Assembly (NCBI GenBank): GCA_022360105.1
Contig: JAKSDL010000234.1
Location: 1-14,020, forward strand
Length of the DNA stretch: 14,020 nucleotides
From: Pseudomonadota bacterium
GTDB taxonomy: Bacteria > SAR324 > XYD2-FULL-50-16 > JAHJRI01
Reading direction: 5' to 3'
Shown: piece by piece, positions 7,336 through 14,020 of the stretch
How positions within the stretch are numbered: the stretch's first letter is position 1
How the letters are laid out: each line of letters opens with the position of its first letter
Notes under the pieces: model-generated
What the model was told of the DNA's origin: nothing
Database searches by the model: none
What the model saw: only the letters and a program-made list of their open reading frames with translations
Position numbers and translations under genes: made by a program

Positions 7336-7365
7336 CATAAACCCTGCTTAATGGGGGACAAAGCA

Positions 7366-7797
7366 ATGAACCAGAGCAAACGTTTTTCTGTGTATGTATT
7401 TGCAACTTTTCTGTCGGTAGGAATTTTGGTTTTCGGTTTTACGAAGATAAATGCGGCAACGCCTGGAAAAGTATCCCAATGCGCTGCTTCTGGCAAGATA
7501 ATCAAGAGTATCGCCGATGAGGCCAAGGTGGATGAGTTTTCCTGCTTTTTTAAGAAATGGGAAGGGATTGAGACATTGCATTTCAAGGTGGGTGTTACCA
7601 ATGTTTCCGATACTCCACAACGCTTTAGGGTTAATATCTTTTTAGAGAACGGAAAAGCGGTGGGAGGTCTGATTCCCAGGAAAACAGCAAAGGGATTGGT
7701 TAAACCGGGTGCCACAGCGGGTTTCATCTACCCGGTATCAGGCATGCCCGGTAAACCGGGTGAAGTAACTCTCATTGTTAAGACGATTGCCCAATAG
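7366..7797 (+). CDS. Small exported protein of unknown function, first gene of the TRAP unit
   Basis: I do not recognise this 143-residue protein. An in-frame ATG at 7306 falls inside the upstream hairpin, so I chose ATG 7366, which has GGGGG at 7353-7357 and yields a proper signal peptide: basic NQSKR, hydrophobic core about 8-25 and a likely cleavage at INAA (about 28-31). The mature part, about 112 residues, has two cysteines (39 and 60) that could form a disulfide. The second half looks like beta strands with turns: LHFKVGVTNVSDTPQRFRVN, then AGFIYPVSGMPGKPGEVTLI. This is the sort of alternation seen in small Ig-like periplasmic domains, though no family is claimed. It ends 30 bp before the TAXI gene, so co-transcription is likely. 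It could be an accessory periplasmic component of the transporter; that is inference from position only. Confidence 0.8.
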   Translation: MNQSKRFSVYVFATFLSVGILVFGFTKINAATPGKVSQCAASGKIIKSIADEAKVDEFSCFFKKWEGIETLHFKVGVTNVSDTPQRFRVNIFLENGKAVGGLIPRKTAKGLVKPGATAGFIYPVSGMPGKPGEVTLIVKTIAQ

Positions 7798-7827
7798 ATC
7801 ATAATTTACCTTTAGGAGGATATTCAG

Positions 7828-8799
7828 ATGAAACGAAAAAGCGTTATTTTAGCTCTTGCAGCGGCAGCTACTTTGATAATGTCCGGATCTGTTTTTGGAA
7901 AAACCACCTTTATTTCAATTGGCACCGGGGGGACCGGGGGAATTTATTATCCTTACGGAGGGGGAGTAGCTGAAATTTGGTCCAAAAAGGTTGAAGGTAT
8001 AAAAGCTGTTGCTGAAGTAACCGGAGCAAGTGTTGAAAACGTTAAACTTGCTCATAAGGGTGAAACAGTGATCGGAGAGGTGATGGGTGATGTCGCTGTA
8101 GCCGGCTTTGAAGGGTTATCCAAATTCAAAGGAAAAAAACATGATATCCTGTCCATGGCAATTATGTATCCTAACCTGCTGCAGGTGGTTGCCCTCAAAG
8201 AGAGCGGAATCTCAAATGTTGAGCAGATAAAAGGGAAAAAGATCAGCAGTGGTAGCCCGGGAAGCGGAACCAACTTCATGGCTGAAACGGTTTTTAAAGG
8301 TTTAAACATCCCACTGGATTCATTCAAAGACAGTCGGTTATCTTTCACTGAAACCGCTAATGCACTAAGGGATAGAACTATTGATGTCGGATTCTGGTCA
8401 GTCGGTCCCGGTACCAGCTCAATTCTGGATCTGTCCACAACACATGATATCAAAATTATCCCGTTTACCTCCGAACAAGTAGAAAAAATTATTGCCGTCA
8501 ATTCTACATACTCAGCAGTAGAATTAGCAGGTGGGGTATACAAGGGTGTTGATTCAGCAGTCCCAACTATCGGTGTCTGGAACGTGATGATTTGCCAGGC
8601 TTCCCTGAAAACAGATTTGGTTTATAGTCTGGTTAAAGCTTTGTTTGAGAACAACGATTTTTTGCTTAAAATTCATCCATCCGCGTCCTATACAACACCT
8701 CAAAACACGGCGAAATTTTCTCCTATTCCACTACACCCTGGAACCATCAAGTATTTGAAGGAAAAAGGAGTGTCTGTTCCCAGCAAATTGCTGCCTTAG
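7828..8799 (+). CDS. TAXI family TRAP transporter solute-binding protein
   Basis: The 323-residue product has the length and sequence of TAXI (TRAP-associated extracytoplasmic immunogenic) binding proteins. A signal peptide occupies about residues 1-24 (MKRKSVILAL, then a hydrophobic run to SVFG). The mature protein begins with the family hallmark FISIGTGGTGGIYYPYGGGV (28-47). Further typical segments are GVAEIW, KKISSGSPGSGTNFMAE near the middle, a DVGFWSVGPG region, and the C-terminal HPGTIKYLKEKG. AGGAGG at 7814-7819 sits 8 nt before the ATG. The protein binds a substrate in the periplasm and delivers it to the fused TRAP permease encoded two genes downstream. Characterised TAXI proteins bind C5 acids such as glutamate. 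With the CoA-transferase and dehydrogenase next door, a C5 dicarboxylate is a sensible candidate ligand, not shown by sequence. Confidence 0.96.
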   Translation: MKRKSVILALAAAATLIMSGSVFGKTTFISIGTGGTGGIYYPYGGGVAEIWSKKVEGIKAVAEVTGASVENVKLAHKGETVIGEVMGDVAVAGFEGLSKFKGKKHDILSMAIMYPNLLQVVALKESGISNVEQIKGKKISSGSPGSGTNFMAETVFKGLNIPLDSFKDSRLSFTETANALRDRTIDVGFWSVGPGTSSILDLSTTHDIKIIPFTSEQVEKIIAVNSTYSAVELAGGVYKGVDSAVPTIGVWNVMICQASLKTDLVYSLVKALFENNDFLLKIHPSASYTTPQNTAKFSPIPLHPGTIKYLKEKGVSVPSKLLP

Positions 8800-8809
8800 A
8801 GAGTGGAAA

Positions 8810-9367
8810 TTGATTTTTTCCCGCCGATTGCTCCCTTTTATAGCATTGGGAGTAATCATCGGTGCTCTTCTGACCGCTGGATTGAAACAATCCGGCGAAC
8901 TTGAATTGCGCCTCACACTCCTGAAAACGCAGCGACCATTGTTAGTTTTGCCGATGAAACCGGAAGAAAGGTTTACAGTCCATTACTTTCATTCGGTAGA
9001 AAATGCCCCGATCTGGGAAGAACATAGTGTGGATGAGAATGGTTTGATTTACATTGAGGAGGAACGGTATGAAAAATTCGGTGCCGGAATGGGTAAAATG
9101 CCCGGCGTTGGTCAGATGGTCCGCCGAGGGCAGTATGAAGTGATCGAAGATATGCATATGTTAGTAGGAGATTTTATCTTAAGAATCGGAAGTCCCGGGG
9201 TTGATCATACAATCATCTGGAGAGGCATTAAAAAAAACCTTTCTTTGGTTGCGCCTCATGAAGCAGTTCAGTTTACGGCCAAACCTGTGAGTATTCTTTA
9301 TAAGTATTGGAGACAGTTTGTCCCACATCCTGCAACACCAAGAACAGAAACCAATCATGACATATGA
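8810..9367 (+). CDS. DUF1850 domain protein of the TAXI-TRAP operon
   Basis: This 185-residue protein has one N-terminal membrane segment or uncleaved signal (about residues 7-25) and then a DUF1850 (PF08905-like) domain. The recognisable core is FTVHYFHSVENAPIWEE (55-71), followed by YEKFGAGMGKMPG (87-99) and, near the C-terminus, the IGSPG/IIWRG strands. DUF1850 proteins are commonly encoded between TAXI binding proteins and their fused permeases; their role is not established, but an accessory membrane-anchored periplasmic part is plausible. The start is TTG at 8810, 10 nt after the TAXI stop, with only a weak GAGTGG before it. No better in-frame start exists before the membrane segment. 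The C-terminal end overlaps the permease start by 11 bp, which suggests translational coupling. Confidence 0.9.
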   Translation: MIFSRRLLPFIALGVIIGALLTAGLKQSGELELRLTLLKTQRPLLVLPMKPEERFTVHYFHSVENAPIWEEHSVDENGLIYIEEERYEKFGAGMGKMPGVGQMVRRGQYEVIEDMHMLVGDFILRIGSPGVDHTIIWRGIKKNLSLVAPHEAVQFTAKPVSILYKYWRQFVPHPATPRTETNHDI

Positions 9368-11354
9368 GACTGCTGTATCGGACATTCAAGGTCAAAACGA
9401 AGCATTAGTGAGGGTTACTACAAAAATCATTATGGTATTGGCTGTCAGCCTGAGTCTTTTTCAACTTTATACTGCCGGAATAACCGCCATGACAGCCTTA
9501 ATGCTGCGGTCAATTCATTTAGGTGCTATTTTAAGCTTGACGTTTTTACAGAAACCTCCTTTTCCCGGAGCCCGAAAAGACAGATTCTCTTTCTGGCTCT
9601 TTCTGGATTGGGCACTGTTAGCTGCCGCTGTTTACTGCGTTGTGTATATTAATGCCAACTTGACGGCTATTTTTGAAAGACAGGGAGATTGGCTCTTTAA
9701 TGACGTATTGGTGAGCGTTATAGGCACGTTGCTGGTTTTAGAGGCTTGTCGAAGGGTTATTGGCAACGTAATGGCGGGGATCTGCCTTGCGGCTATACTT
9801 TATGCGATGCTGGGTCCCTACATGCCGGATATGATCATACACAAGGGGTATAGTATTGAGCGTATTTCAACAACACTTTGGTTGACCACTGAAGGAATTT
9901 TCGGTTTACCAATAGGTGTTGCCGCGACCTTTGTTTTCGTTTTTGTCTTGTTTGGTGCTTTTCTGGATGTTACCGGGGGTGGTAGTTTTTTTATCGACTT
10001 GGCCTATGCATTGACCGGTAGATTTTCGGGAGGACCGGCAAAAACAGCGGTCGTAGCCTCCGGATTTATGGGCTCTGTTTCCGGGTCTGCAGTGGGTAAT
10101 GTTGTCGCGACCGGTTCATTTACGATTCCAATGATGAAAAAAGTTGGATATCGGCCGCATGTGTCTGGTGCGATAGAAGCAGCAGCTTCAACCGGTGGAC
10201 AACTAATGCCGCCAATCATGGGGGCAGGCGCGTTCTTAATGGCCGAGTTCACTAACGTCAGCTACCTGACGATTGTAAAAGTGGGTCTAGTGCCTGCTAT
10301 TTTGTACTACATAACCGTCTTGTTTTTTGTTCATTATGAGGCAAAGAAATTTGGCTTGAAAGGGCAACCCAAAGATACTTTGCCAAATATTCTGGAGGTA
10401 TTGAAAAAAGGCCTCCATTTTATTGTTCCACTCGCAATCCTGATATATGTTCTGATCCAAAATTACTCACCAATGAGAGCCGGCTTTGTAGCAGTGGTAA
10501 GTATTTTGGCTGCGAGTCTTCTTGCGAATGCCGTTAGATGGGCTGTAAATTCGAATGGTTATCATGGCAATACCACCAGTCGCCCTGGTTTTTTTGAGTT
10601 TGGTGTCACTGAAGCCAGGCAGATTCGTGAGGCCCTTGAAAAAGGGGCCATAAACTGTATCATGGTATCGGTTGCCTGTGCTGCGGCTGGAATCATCGTT
10701 GGTATGGTTACTCTGACCGGCATGGGATTGAAATTCTCCAGTATAGTGATTGATTTAAGTTTTGGTATTAAAGTAATAGCGATTCTGTTGATTGGAGTAG
10801 CATCATTGGTGTTGGGAATGGGATTGCCTGTCACTGCCAGCTACATAGTCTTAGCTACCTTGGCCGGACCCGCATTGTTAGACATGGGAGTTCCGCTTTT
10901 AGCCGCCCATATGATCGTGTTTTGGTACTCCCAGGATGCTAATGTCACTCCACCGGTCAGTCTAGCTAGTTTTGCAGCAGCAGGAGTTGCCGGTGCAAAT
11001 CCCATGCAAACGGCTTTTGTCTCATGGAAGCTAGCCAAAGGCCTGTACATAATCCCTATAGTTATGGCTTACCGTCCACTTTTAGGAATGGGAGAGGATT
11101 ACAACCTTTTCCAATGGGAGGTTGGTATTACAATGGTTGCAACGGGACTTGGCCTGATTGCGTTTGCTTCAACCCTGGAGCGTTATTTCCTGCGCAAAGC
11201 AACCTGGCCGGAGACAGCCCTGTTTTTTGTAGCTGCTGCAGGGCTCGTATGGCCAAATTATTGGGTGAACTGTTTTGGGTTTATTGCATTTCTTGCTGCT
11301 GTTCTATCCCAAGTGTTTTTTAAGGTGAAATCCACAGTACCTCAAGAGGCCTAA
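9357..11354 (+). CDS. TRAP transporter fused permease (4TM/12TM, TAXI type)
   Basis: The product is a large polytopic membrane protein that fuses the small DctQ-like and large DctM-like TRAP subunits, as is usual for TAXI systems. It would carry solute from the TAXI protein into the cell, driven by a Na+ or H+ gradient. The first part (about residues 20-155) holds the four DctQ-like helices. The DctM part follows from about 165, with the family blocks GIFGLPIGVAATFVFVFVLF (180-199), GRFSGGPAKTAVVASGFMGS (221-240), GSAVGNVVATGSFTIP (243-258) and EAAASTGGQLMPPIMGAGAF (274-293). A second motif copy, LGMGLPVTASYIV and DANVTPPVSLASFAAAG, lies in the C-terminal half. I chose ATG 9357 (665 residues), which overlaps DUF1850 by 11 bp. 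A TTG at 9318 with GGAGA upstream would add 13 residues and cannot be excluded. Confidence 0.95.
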   Translation: MTYETAVSDIQGQNEALVRVTTKIIMVLAVSLSLFQLYTAGITAMTALMLRSIHLGAILSLTFLQKPPFPGARKDRFSFWLFLDWALLAAAVYCVVYINANLTAIFERQGDWLFNDVLVSVIGTLLVLEACRRVIGNVMAGICLAAILYAMLGPYMPDMIIHKGYSIERISTTLWLTTEGIFGLPIGVAATFVFVFVLFGAFLDVTGGGSFFIDLAYALTGRFSGGPAKTAVVASGFMGSVSGSAVGNVVATGSFTIPMMKKVGYRPHVSGAIEAAASTGGQLMPPIMGAGAFLMAEFTNVSYLTIVKVGLVPAILYYITVLFFVHYEAKKFGLKGQPKDTLPNILEVLKKGLHFIVPLAILIYVLIQNYSPMRAGFVAVVSILAASLLANAVRWAVNSNGYHGNTTSRPGFFEFGVTEARQIREALEKGAINCIMVSVACAAAGIIVGMVTLTGMGLKFSSIVIDLSFGIKVIAILLIGVASLVLGMGLPVTASYIVLATLAGPALLDMGVPLLAAHMIVFWYSQDANVTPPVSLASFAAAGVAGANPMQTAFVSWKLAKGLYIIPIVMAYRPLLGMGEDYNLFQWEVGITMVATGLGLIAFASTLERYFLRKATWPETALFFVAAAGLVWPNYWVNCFGFIAFLAAVLSQVFFKVKSTVPQEA

Positions 11355-11381
11355 TTACATAGATAAAAGGTGTCTTTATTT

Positions 11382-11424
11382 TGCCGGGAATGTTGACTCA
11401 CGGTCCAAATCAAACGACCCGGCA
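11382..11424. other. Inverted repeat downstream of the TRAP permease
   Basis: TGCCGGG (11382-11388) is complementary to CCCGGCA (11418-11424) with a 29-nt loop. It lies 27 bp after the permease stop, where a terminator is expected, but the loop is long and no T-run follows on the + strand. On the - strand the following bases would be AT-rich but precede the stem. It is a weak candidate for transcript-end structure. Confidence 0.25.
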
Positions 11425-11541
11425 TATAAAAAAGTCTGCAAGTTGACAGTCAAACATGGCTCCTTATCGCTTTTTTCCAAAGCGCAGCCAAATCTGAAGT
11501 ATGAGTAATTTTATTATTACAAATAGTTAGAGTTTTGAATG

Positions 11542-11585
11542 GGTTAAAAGTCAAGGCCATTAGCATGAAATTTTGGCTTTTAACC
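11542..11585. terminator. Long inverted repeat between convergent genes (possible transcript-end hairpin)
   Basis: GGTTAAAAGTCAA (11542-11554) pairs with TTGGCTTTTAACC (11573-11585), 13 positions with a single G-T wobble and an 18-nt loop. It lies 17 bp beyond the stop of the chemoreceptor on the - strand and 187 bp beyond the permease on the + strand. Neither side has a clear T-run, so it may stabilise 3' ends or mark a weak, bidirectional terminator. The rest of 11355-11602 shows nothing else I can name. Confidence 0.4.
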
Positions 11586-11602
11586 AGGGGCGTTTGATAC
11601 AG

Positions 11603-13531
11603 CTATGATAAGTTTTTGAAACCCTCACCTTCCATAACAATGGTCTTGGGTTCGGATGGCTCCGACAGATTTTCGGGCAAATGGTCTTCCTCTGCGTGTG
11701 GCATACTCTGATACTCTATTTCGGGTATATCATCTTGCCTTTCCGTTTTTTGCGCATTAGAGCTGCTCCTGACAATAAAATGTTCCATTACTTCCAGAAG
11801 TCTGTCAGCCTGTGCAGAAAGTTCGTCTGATGCCGAAGCGGTCTGTTCCGAAATTGATGAATTTTGCTGAACAACATTGTTGACCTGGTTTAATCCCCGA
11901 TTGATCTCCTCAATGCCAAGGGTTTGATTTTTAGAAGCTTCAGAAATACTATTCACCATTTCGTTCGCTTCTTGCACATGTTTGTTGATTTCAGTTAAAA
12001 CCTCTGCGGTTCGGCCGGCGTTTTCAACACCCTTTTCCACCTCCTTACTGGAATTTTCAATTAATTCCGTACTGCTTTTTGCCGCCTCAGCGCTTCTTAC
12101 GGCCAGGTTTCTAACCTCCTCTGCAACTACGGCAAAACCTTTTCCATATTTTCCGGCCCTGGCTGCCTCAACAGCTGCATTTAGAGCCAGTAGGTTGGTC
12201 TGAAAGGCTATTTCGTCTATAACCTTTATTATCTTAGAAACATCATGGCTTGTATTGTTAATCTCATTGATGGAATTCAGCATCTGATGCATTTGATCAT
12301 TAGCTTTAGCTACAACCTGTGTGGTCTGACTGGTTAATCGAAGCGTTTTTAGGGCACTTTCATTGTTTCCTTTAGTCATGTTTTCTATTTCCCGCATGGA
12401 CGAAGATGCTTCTTCTAAACTTGCAGCCTGTTCGGTTGTTCCACTGGCAAGTGCCTGGGACGAAGAGGAAAGTTCTCCTGAGCCGATTTTTACTTGTTCA
12501 CTGGCTGCACGAACTTCACTGATTAATTCGCTCAACACATCGAGTGAGTGGTTTGTATCTTTTTTCAGGCTGGTTAGGTCTCCCTTGTATTCGCCCGTGA
12601 CTCTCGAAGTAAAATCACCATTTGCCATATCACCCAAAACTGTGGAGACATCAGAGATGGCTTTCTTCATGGATTCCAGAAGTTTGTTGAAAGCTGCAGC
12701 TGTTCTACCAATTTCATCTTTACTGTTTATCTCAATTGTATGCGAAAAATCACTGTCGGTTTCGATTTTCTGTGCAGTCTCTTCCAAAAGAGATAGTGGT
12801 TTGATGATGTTAAGAGTTGTCCAGATGGCAATACAAACCGCGATAATGACAAAAACAATCACAACAATAAGAAAAATCCTGATTGAAGCATCGGCATTTG
12901 CAGCCAACTTCTGATTTTCAAACTCAGCAGCTTTTTTTTGTTCGTCGATTACACCGAGCTCGTGTTCAATATGTTTTTCAAGTAATTCCTCTAATTTGTC
13001 GAGATGACTTCTCATTTTATCAAAAGCATCTTTTCCGGACCCATTACTTATCTTTGGAGCAAATTTCATTCTGGAAGGATTGATAGAATACTCAACAACC
13101 TGTCGCGATTTTTTCTTCCATAACTCAAAATCTACTTGAAATTGTTTATAAACCGACTTCATTTCATCCATTTTAAAAGAAGCAGAAGCTTTAGCCATAC
13201 GCTCTTCAACCTGGTTAATGTTCTCAAGGTTTTCTGCATCAGCTTTTTTATAATTTTCATCATTTTCTTCCTGTGCAGTAATAATGGCTGCTCTTTCAGC
13301 TATCACTGCCTGGTGAGCATCACGATCCGCGTTCAATACCAGTGCAATGGCATTCTGGTTTTCCAATAGATCAGGAATTTCTATATTGACAATAGGAACA
13401 AAGGCTTCATCGAAAAAGACGTGCCTGCCCTTGTCCACCGAGGAGAGGGTCTGCAAACCGACCGCCAGTAAGACAATCATACCCAAAAGGGGTACTGCTG
13501 CTAAAAGACTGATTTTTGCTTTAATACTCAT
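11603..13531 (-). CDS. Methyl-accepting chemotaxis protein with helical-bundle sensor
   Basis: This 642-residue chemoreceptor lies on the - strand. The frame is open to a GTG at 13564, but ATG 13529-13531 has AAGGA about 6 nt upstream and places the first membrane helix (about residues 7-29) properly, so I start there. The periplasmic part (about 30-217) is strongly helical and includes [20 protein letters not shown] (63-82), a pattern typical of four-helix-bundle (4HB-type) sensors. The second membrane helix is about 218-240 and HAMP about 241-293, with a second HAMP-like stretch (GDFTSRV, GDLTSLK; about 294-346). The signalling hairpin is about 347-588, with [10 protein letters not shown] at 365-374 and the tip [20 protein letters not shown] at 439-458. 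A roughly 55-residue acidic, proline-containing tail ends the protein; no NWETF-like pentapeptide is seen. The hairpin is nearly identical to that of the receptor at 816-2852, but the sensor is unrelated. The ligand is unknown. Confidence 0.95.
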   Translation of the reverse strand: MSIKAKISLLAAVPLLGMIVLLAVGLQTLSSVDKGRHVFFDEAFVPIVNIEIPDLLENQNAIALVLNADRDAHQAVIAERAAIITAQEENDENYKKADAENLENINQVEERMAKASASFKMDEMKSVYKQFQVDFELWKKKSRQVVEYSINPSRMKFAPKISNGSGKDAFDKMRSHLDKLEELLEKHIEHELGVIDEQKKAAEFENQKLAANADASIRIFLIVVIVFVIIAVCIAIWTTLNIIKPLSLLEETAQKIETDSDFSHTIEINSKDEIGRTAAAFNKLLESMKKAISDVSTVLGDMANGDFTSRVTGEYKGDLTSLKKDTNHSLDVLSELISEVRAASEQVKIGSGELSSSSQALASGTTEQAASLEEASSSMREIENMTKGNNESALKTLRLTSQTTQVVAKANDQMHQMLNSINEINNTSHDVSKIIKVIDEIAFQTNLLALNAAVEAARAGKYGKGFAVVAEEVRNLAVRSAEAAKSSTELIENSSKEVEKGVENAGRTAEVLTEINKHVQEANEMVNSISEASKNQTLGIEEINRGLNQVNNVVQQNSSISEQTASASDELSAQADRLLEVMEHFIVRSSSNAQKTERQDDIPEIEYQSMPHAEEDHLPENLSEPSEPKTIVMEGEGFKNLS

Positions 13532-13632
13532 ATTCATTCCTTGGTGCGTTTTTTCAATTAACACTGATGATACCAGGTGTATGACCTTCTCCTTGATGTC
13601 ACGTCTTTAAATTCGGCAATCAAGGGTAGGCA

Positions 13633-14020
13633 TCACAATTTATTGGTTTTGATGCCAAAACAAATCGCACCAATAACTTTGCCCTTTTCATCAATTATAG
13701 GTAACGAGATCTGTTGCAGAACAATGTTTGTCGAAGTATCAAGTTTCTCTACTCCTATATCAAGTCCTCCGGCCCCCCGGGCAAACGAATTTTTCCATTT
13801 AGCCTCATCACCTTGCCAGTAATCTCCCGTTAACTCATTCTGACAGACATTTGCCCCTTGGTTGTCCATGACAAAGGTTTCACCTATGGCTTTGTATTTA
13901 CCAGCAAGCCTCCTTACTTCATCAGCACATTTACCGGTCATCATCTTGTCGTGTATTTCCAGAAAATCCTCTGCCGCTTTCCACTCTTCATCTATTTTGT
14001 TAATGGCAGCCATTGAAATA
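13633..14020 (-). CDS. PDC/Cache-like periplasmic sensor domain protein (5' truncated by window edge)
   Basis: The - strand frame runs from the window end to a TGA at 13633-13635 and stays open past the in-frame ATG at 14011-14013. Because codons for Ile-Ser precede that ATG and the following AINKIDEEWKAAE looks internal to the known domain, I treat the gene as incomplete. The visible 128 residues contain GKYKAIGETFVMDNQGANVC, ELTGDYWQGDEAKW, and QQISLPIIDEKGKVIGAICFG. This is the pattern of short PDC sensor proteins, where the N..L..DYWQGDEAKW block and the final conserved strand form the ligand pocket. Such proteins are usually exported and consist of little else, so a signal peptide would lie outside the window. 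It ends 101 bp before the chemoreceptor on the same strand, with no terminator between, so the two may be co-transcribed and the domain may supply ligand sensing. That functional link is inference. Confidence 0.8.
   Translation of the reverse strand, partial: ISMAAINKIDEEWKAAEDFLEIHDKMMTGKCADEVRRLAGKYKAIGETFVMDNQGANVCQNELTGDYWQGDEAKWKNSFARGAGGLDIGVEKLDTSTNIVLQQISLPIIDEKGKVIGAICFGIKTNKL

Larger units (their letters stand above)
6807..7365. other. Regulatory intergenic region between the dehydrogenase and the TRAP transport operon
   Basis: No gene is supportable in this 559-bp gap. It holds an operator-like copy (6970-6990), a palindromic repeat (7025-7086), a promoter/inverted-repeat candidate (7205-7242) and a strong hairpin with a T-run (7296-7335). 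A perfect TTGACA is also present at 6858-6863 without a good -10. A 13-codon frame (MTDFVAFNRSGPL, 6922-6963), after the purine-rich AGAGAGAAG, is the only leader-peptide-like candidate, and it is weak. ATAGGTCT occurs twice (6986-6993 and 7110-7117). Confidence 0.6.

Noticed and set aside
7306..7365. Upstream ATG at 7306 as the start of the exported protein
   Set aside because: It lies inside the left arm of the hairpin, has no Shine-Dalgarno, and would bury the signal peptide behind 20 extra residues. ATG 7366 is better.
13532..13564. GTG start at 13564 for the - strand chemoreceptor
   Set aside because: The nearest good Shine-Dalgarno is about 24 nt away and the added 11 residues precede the natural N-terminus. 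ATG at 13531 has AAGGA at proper distance.
1..14020. CRISPR array, tRNA, rRNA, integrase or insertion sequence
   Set aside because: I saw no regularly spaced repeats, no tRNA-like cloverleaf, no rRNA segment and no transposase or recombinase reading frame.

Overview
The window looks like a chromosomal stretch of a Gram-negative, motile bacterium that oxidises organic acids. A sulfate-reducer-like lineage of the Desulfobacterota ('deltaproteobacteria') would fit best. The base composition is moderately AT-rich. The gene mix (TAXI-type TRAP transporter with a DUF1850 protein, family III CoA-transferase, glutaryl-CoA-dehydrogenase-like enzyme, several chemoreceptors) and a 'CACCACGAAG' palindromic intergenic repeat all suit that group. 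This placement is inference; no rRNA or lineage marker is present.

Left block (1-2852, + strand): the 3' part of an ABC-type periplasmic substrate-binding protein (ABC_sub_bind family), a strong intrinsic terminator, and a complete chemoreceptor with a large double-Cache periplasmic sensor.

Central block (2970-11354, + strand): an apparent acid uptake and CoA-catabolism cassette. It holds an IclR-type regulator, a 0.5 kb regulatory gap, a CaiB/BaiF (family III) CoA-transferase and an acyl-CoA dehydrogenase that keeps the glutaryl-CoA dehydrogenase active-site residues. A 0.56 kb gap follows, carrying an operator-like site, a palindromic repeat and a 14-bp terminator/attenuator hairpin. The last part is a tight four-gene transport unit: a small exported protein of unknown function, a TAXI solute-binding protein, a DUF1850 protein and a fused TRAP permease. 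An operator-like motif (core GTTyCGTnTTnTGAA) occurs twice in tandem before the CoA-transferase and once between the dehydrogenase and the transport genes, so one regulator, plausibly the IclR protein, may control both units. The simplest model is uptake of a C5 dicarboxylate-like acid, CoA activation by the transferase, then oxidation (with decarboxylation if the substrate is glutaryl-CoA) by the dehydrogenase.

Right block (11355-14020): a convergent intergenic region with inverted repeats, then on the - strand a second chemoreceptor with a helical-bundle sensor and, upstream of it, the C-terminal part of a stand-alone PDC/Cache-like sensor protein that runs off the window end. The two chemoreceptors have unrelated sensor domains but almost identical signalling tips. 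The catabolic cassette is thus bracketed by ligand-sensing genes.

The individual families are known. The least explained items are the shared operator-like motif, the exported small protein at the head of the TRAP operon, the hairpin just before its start, and the sensor-bracketed arrangement.
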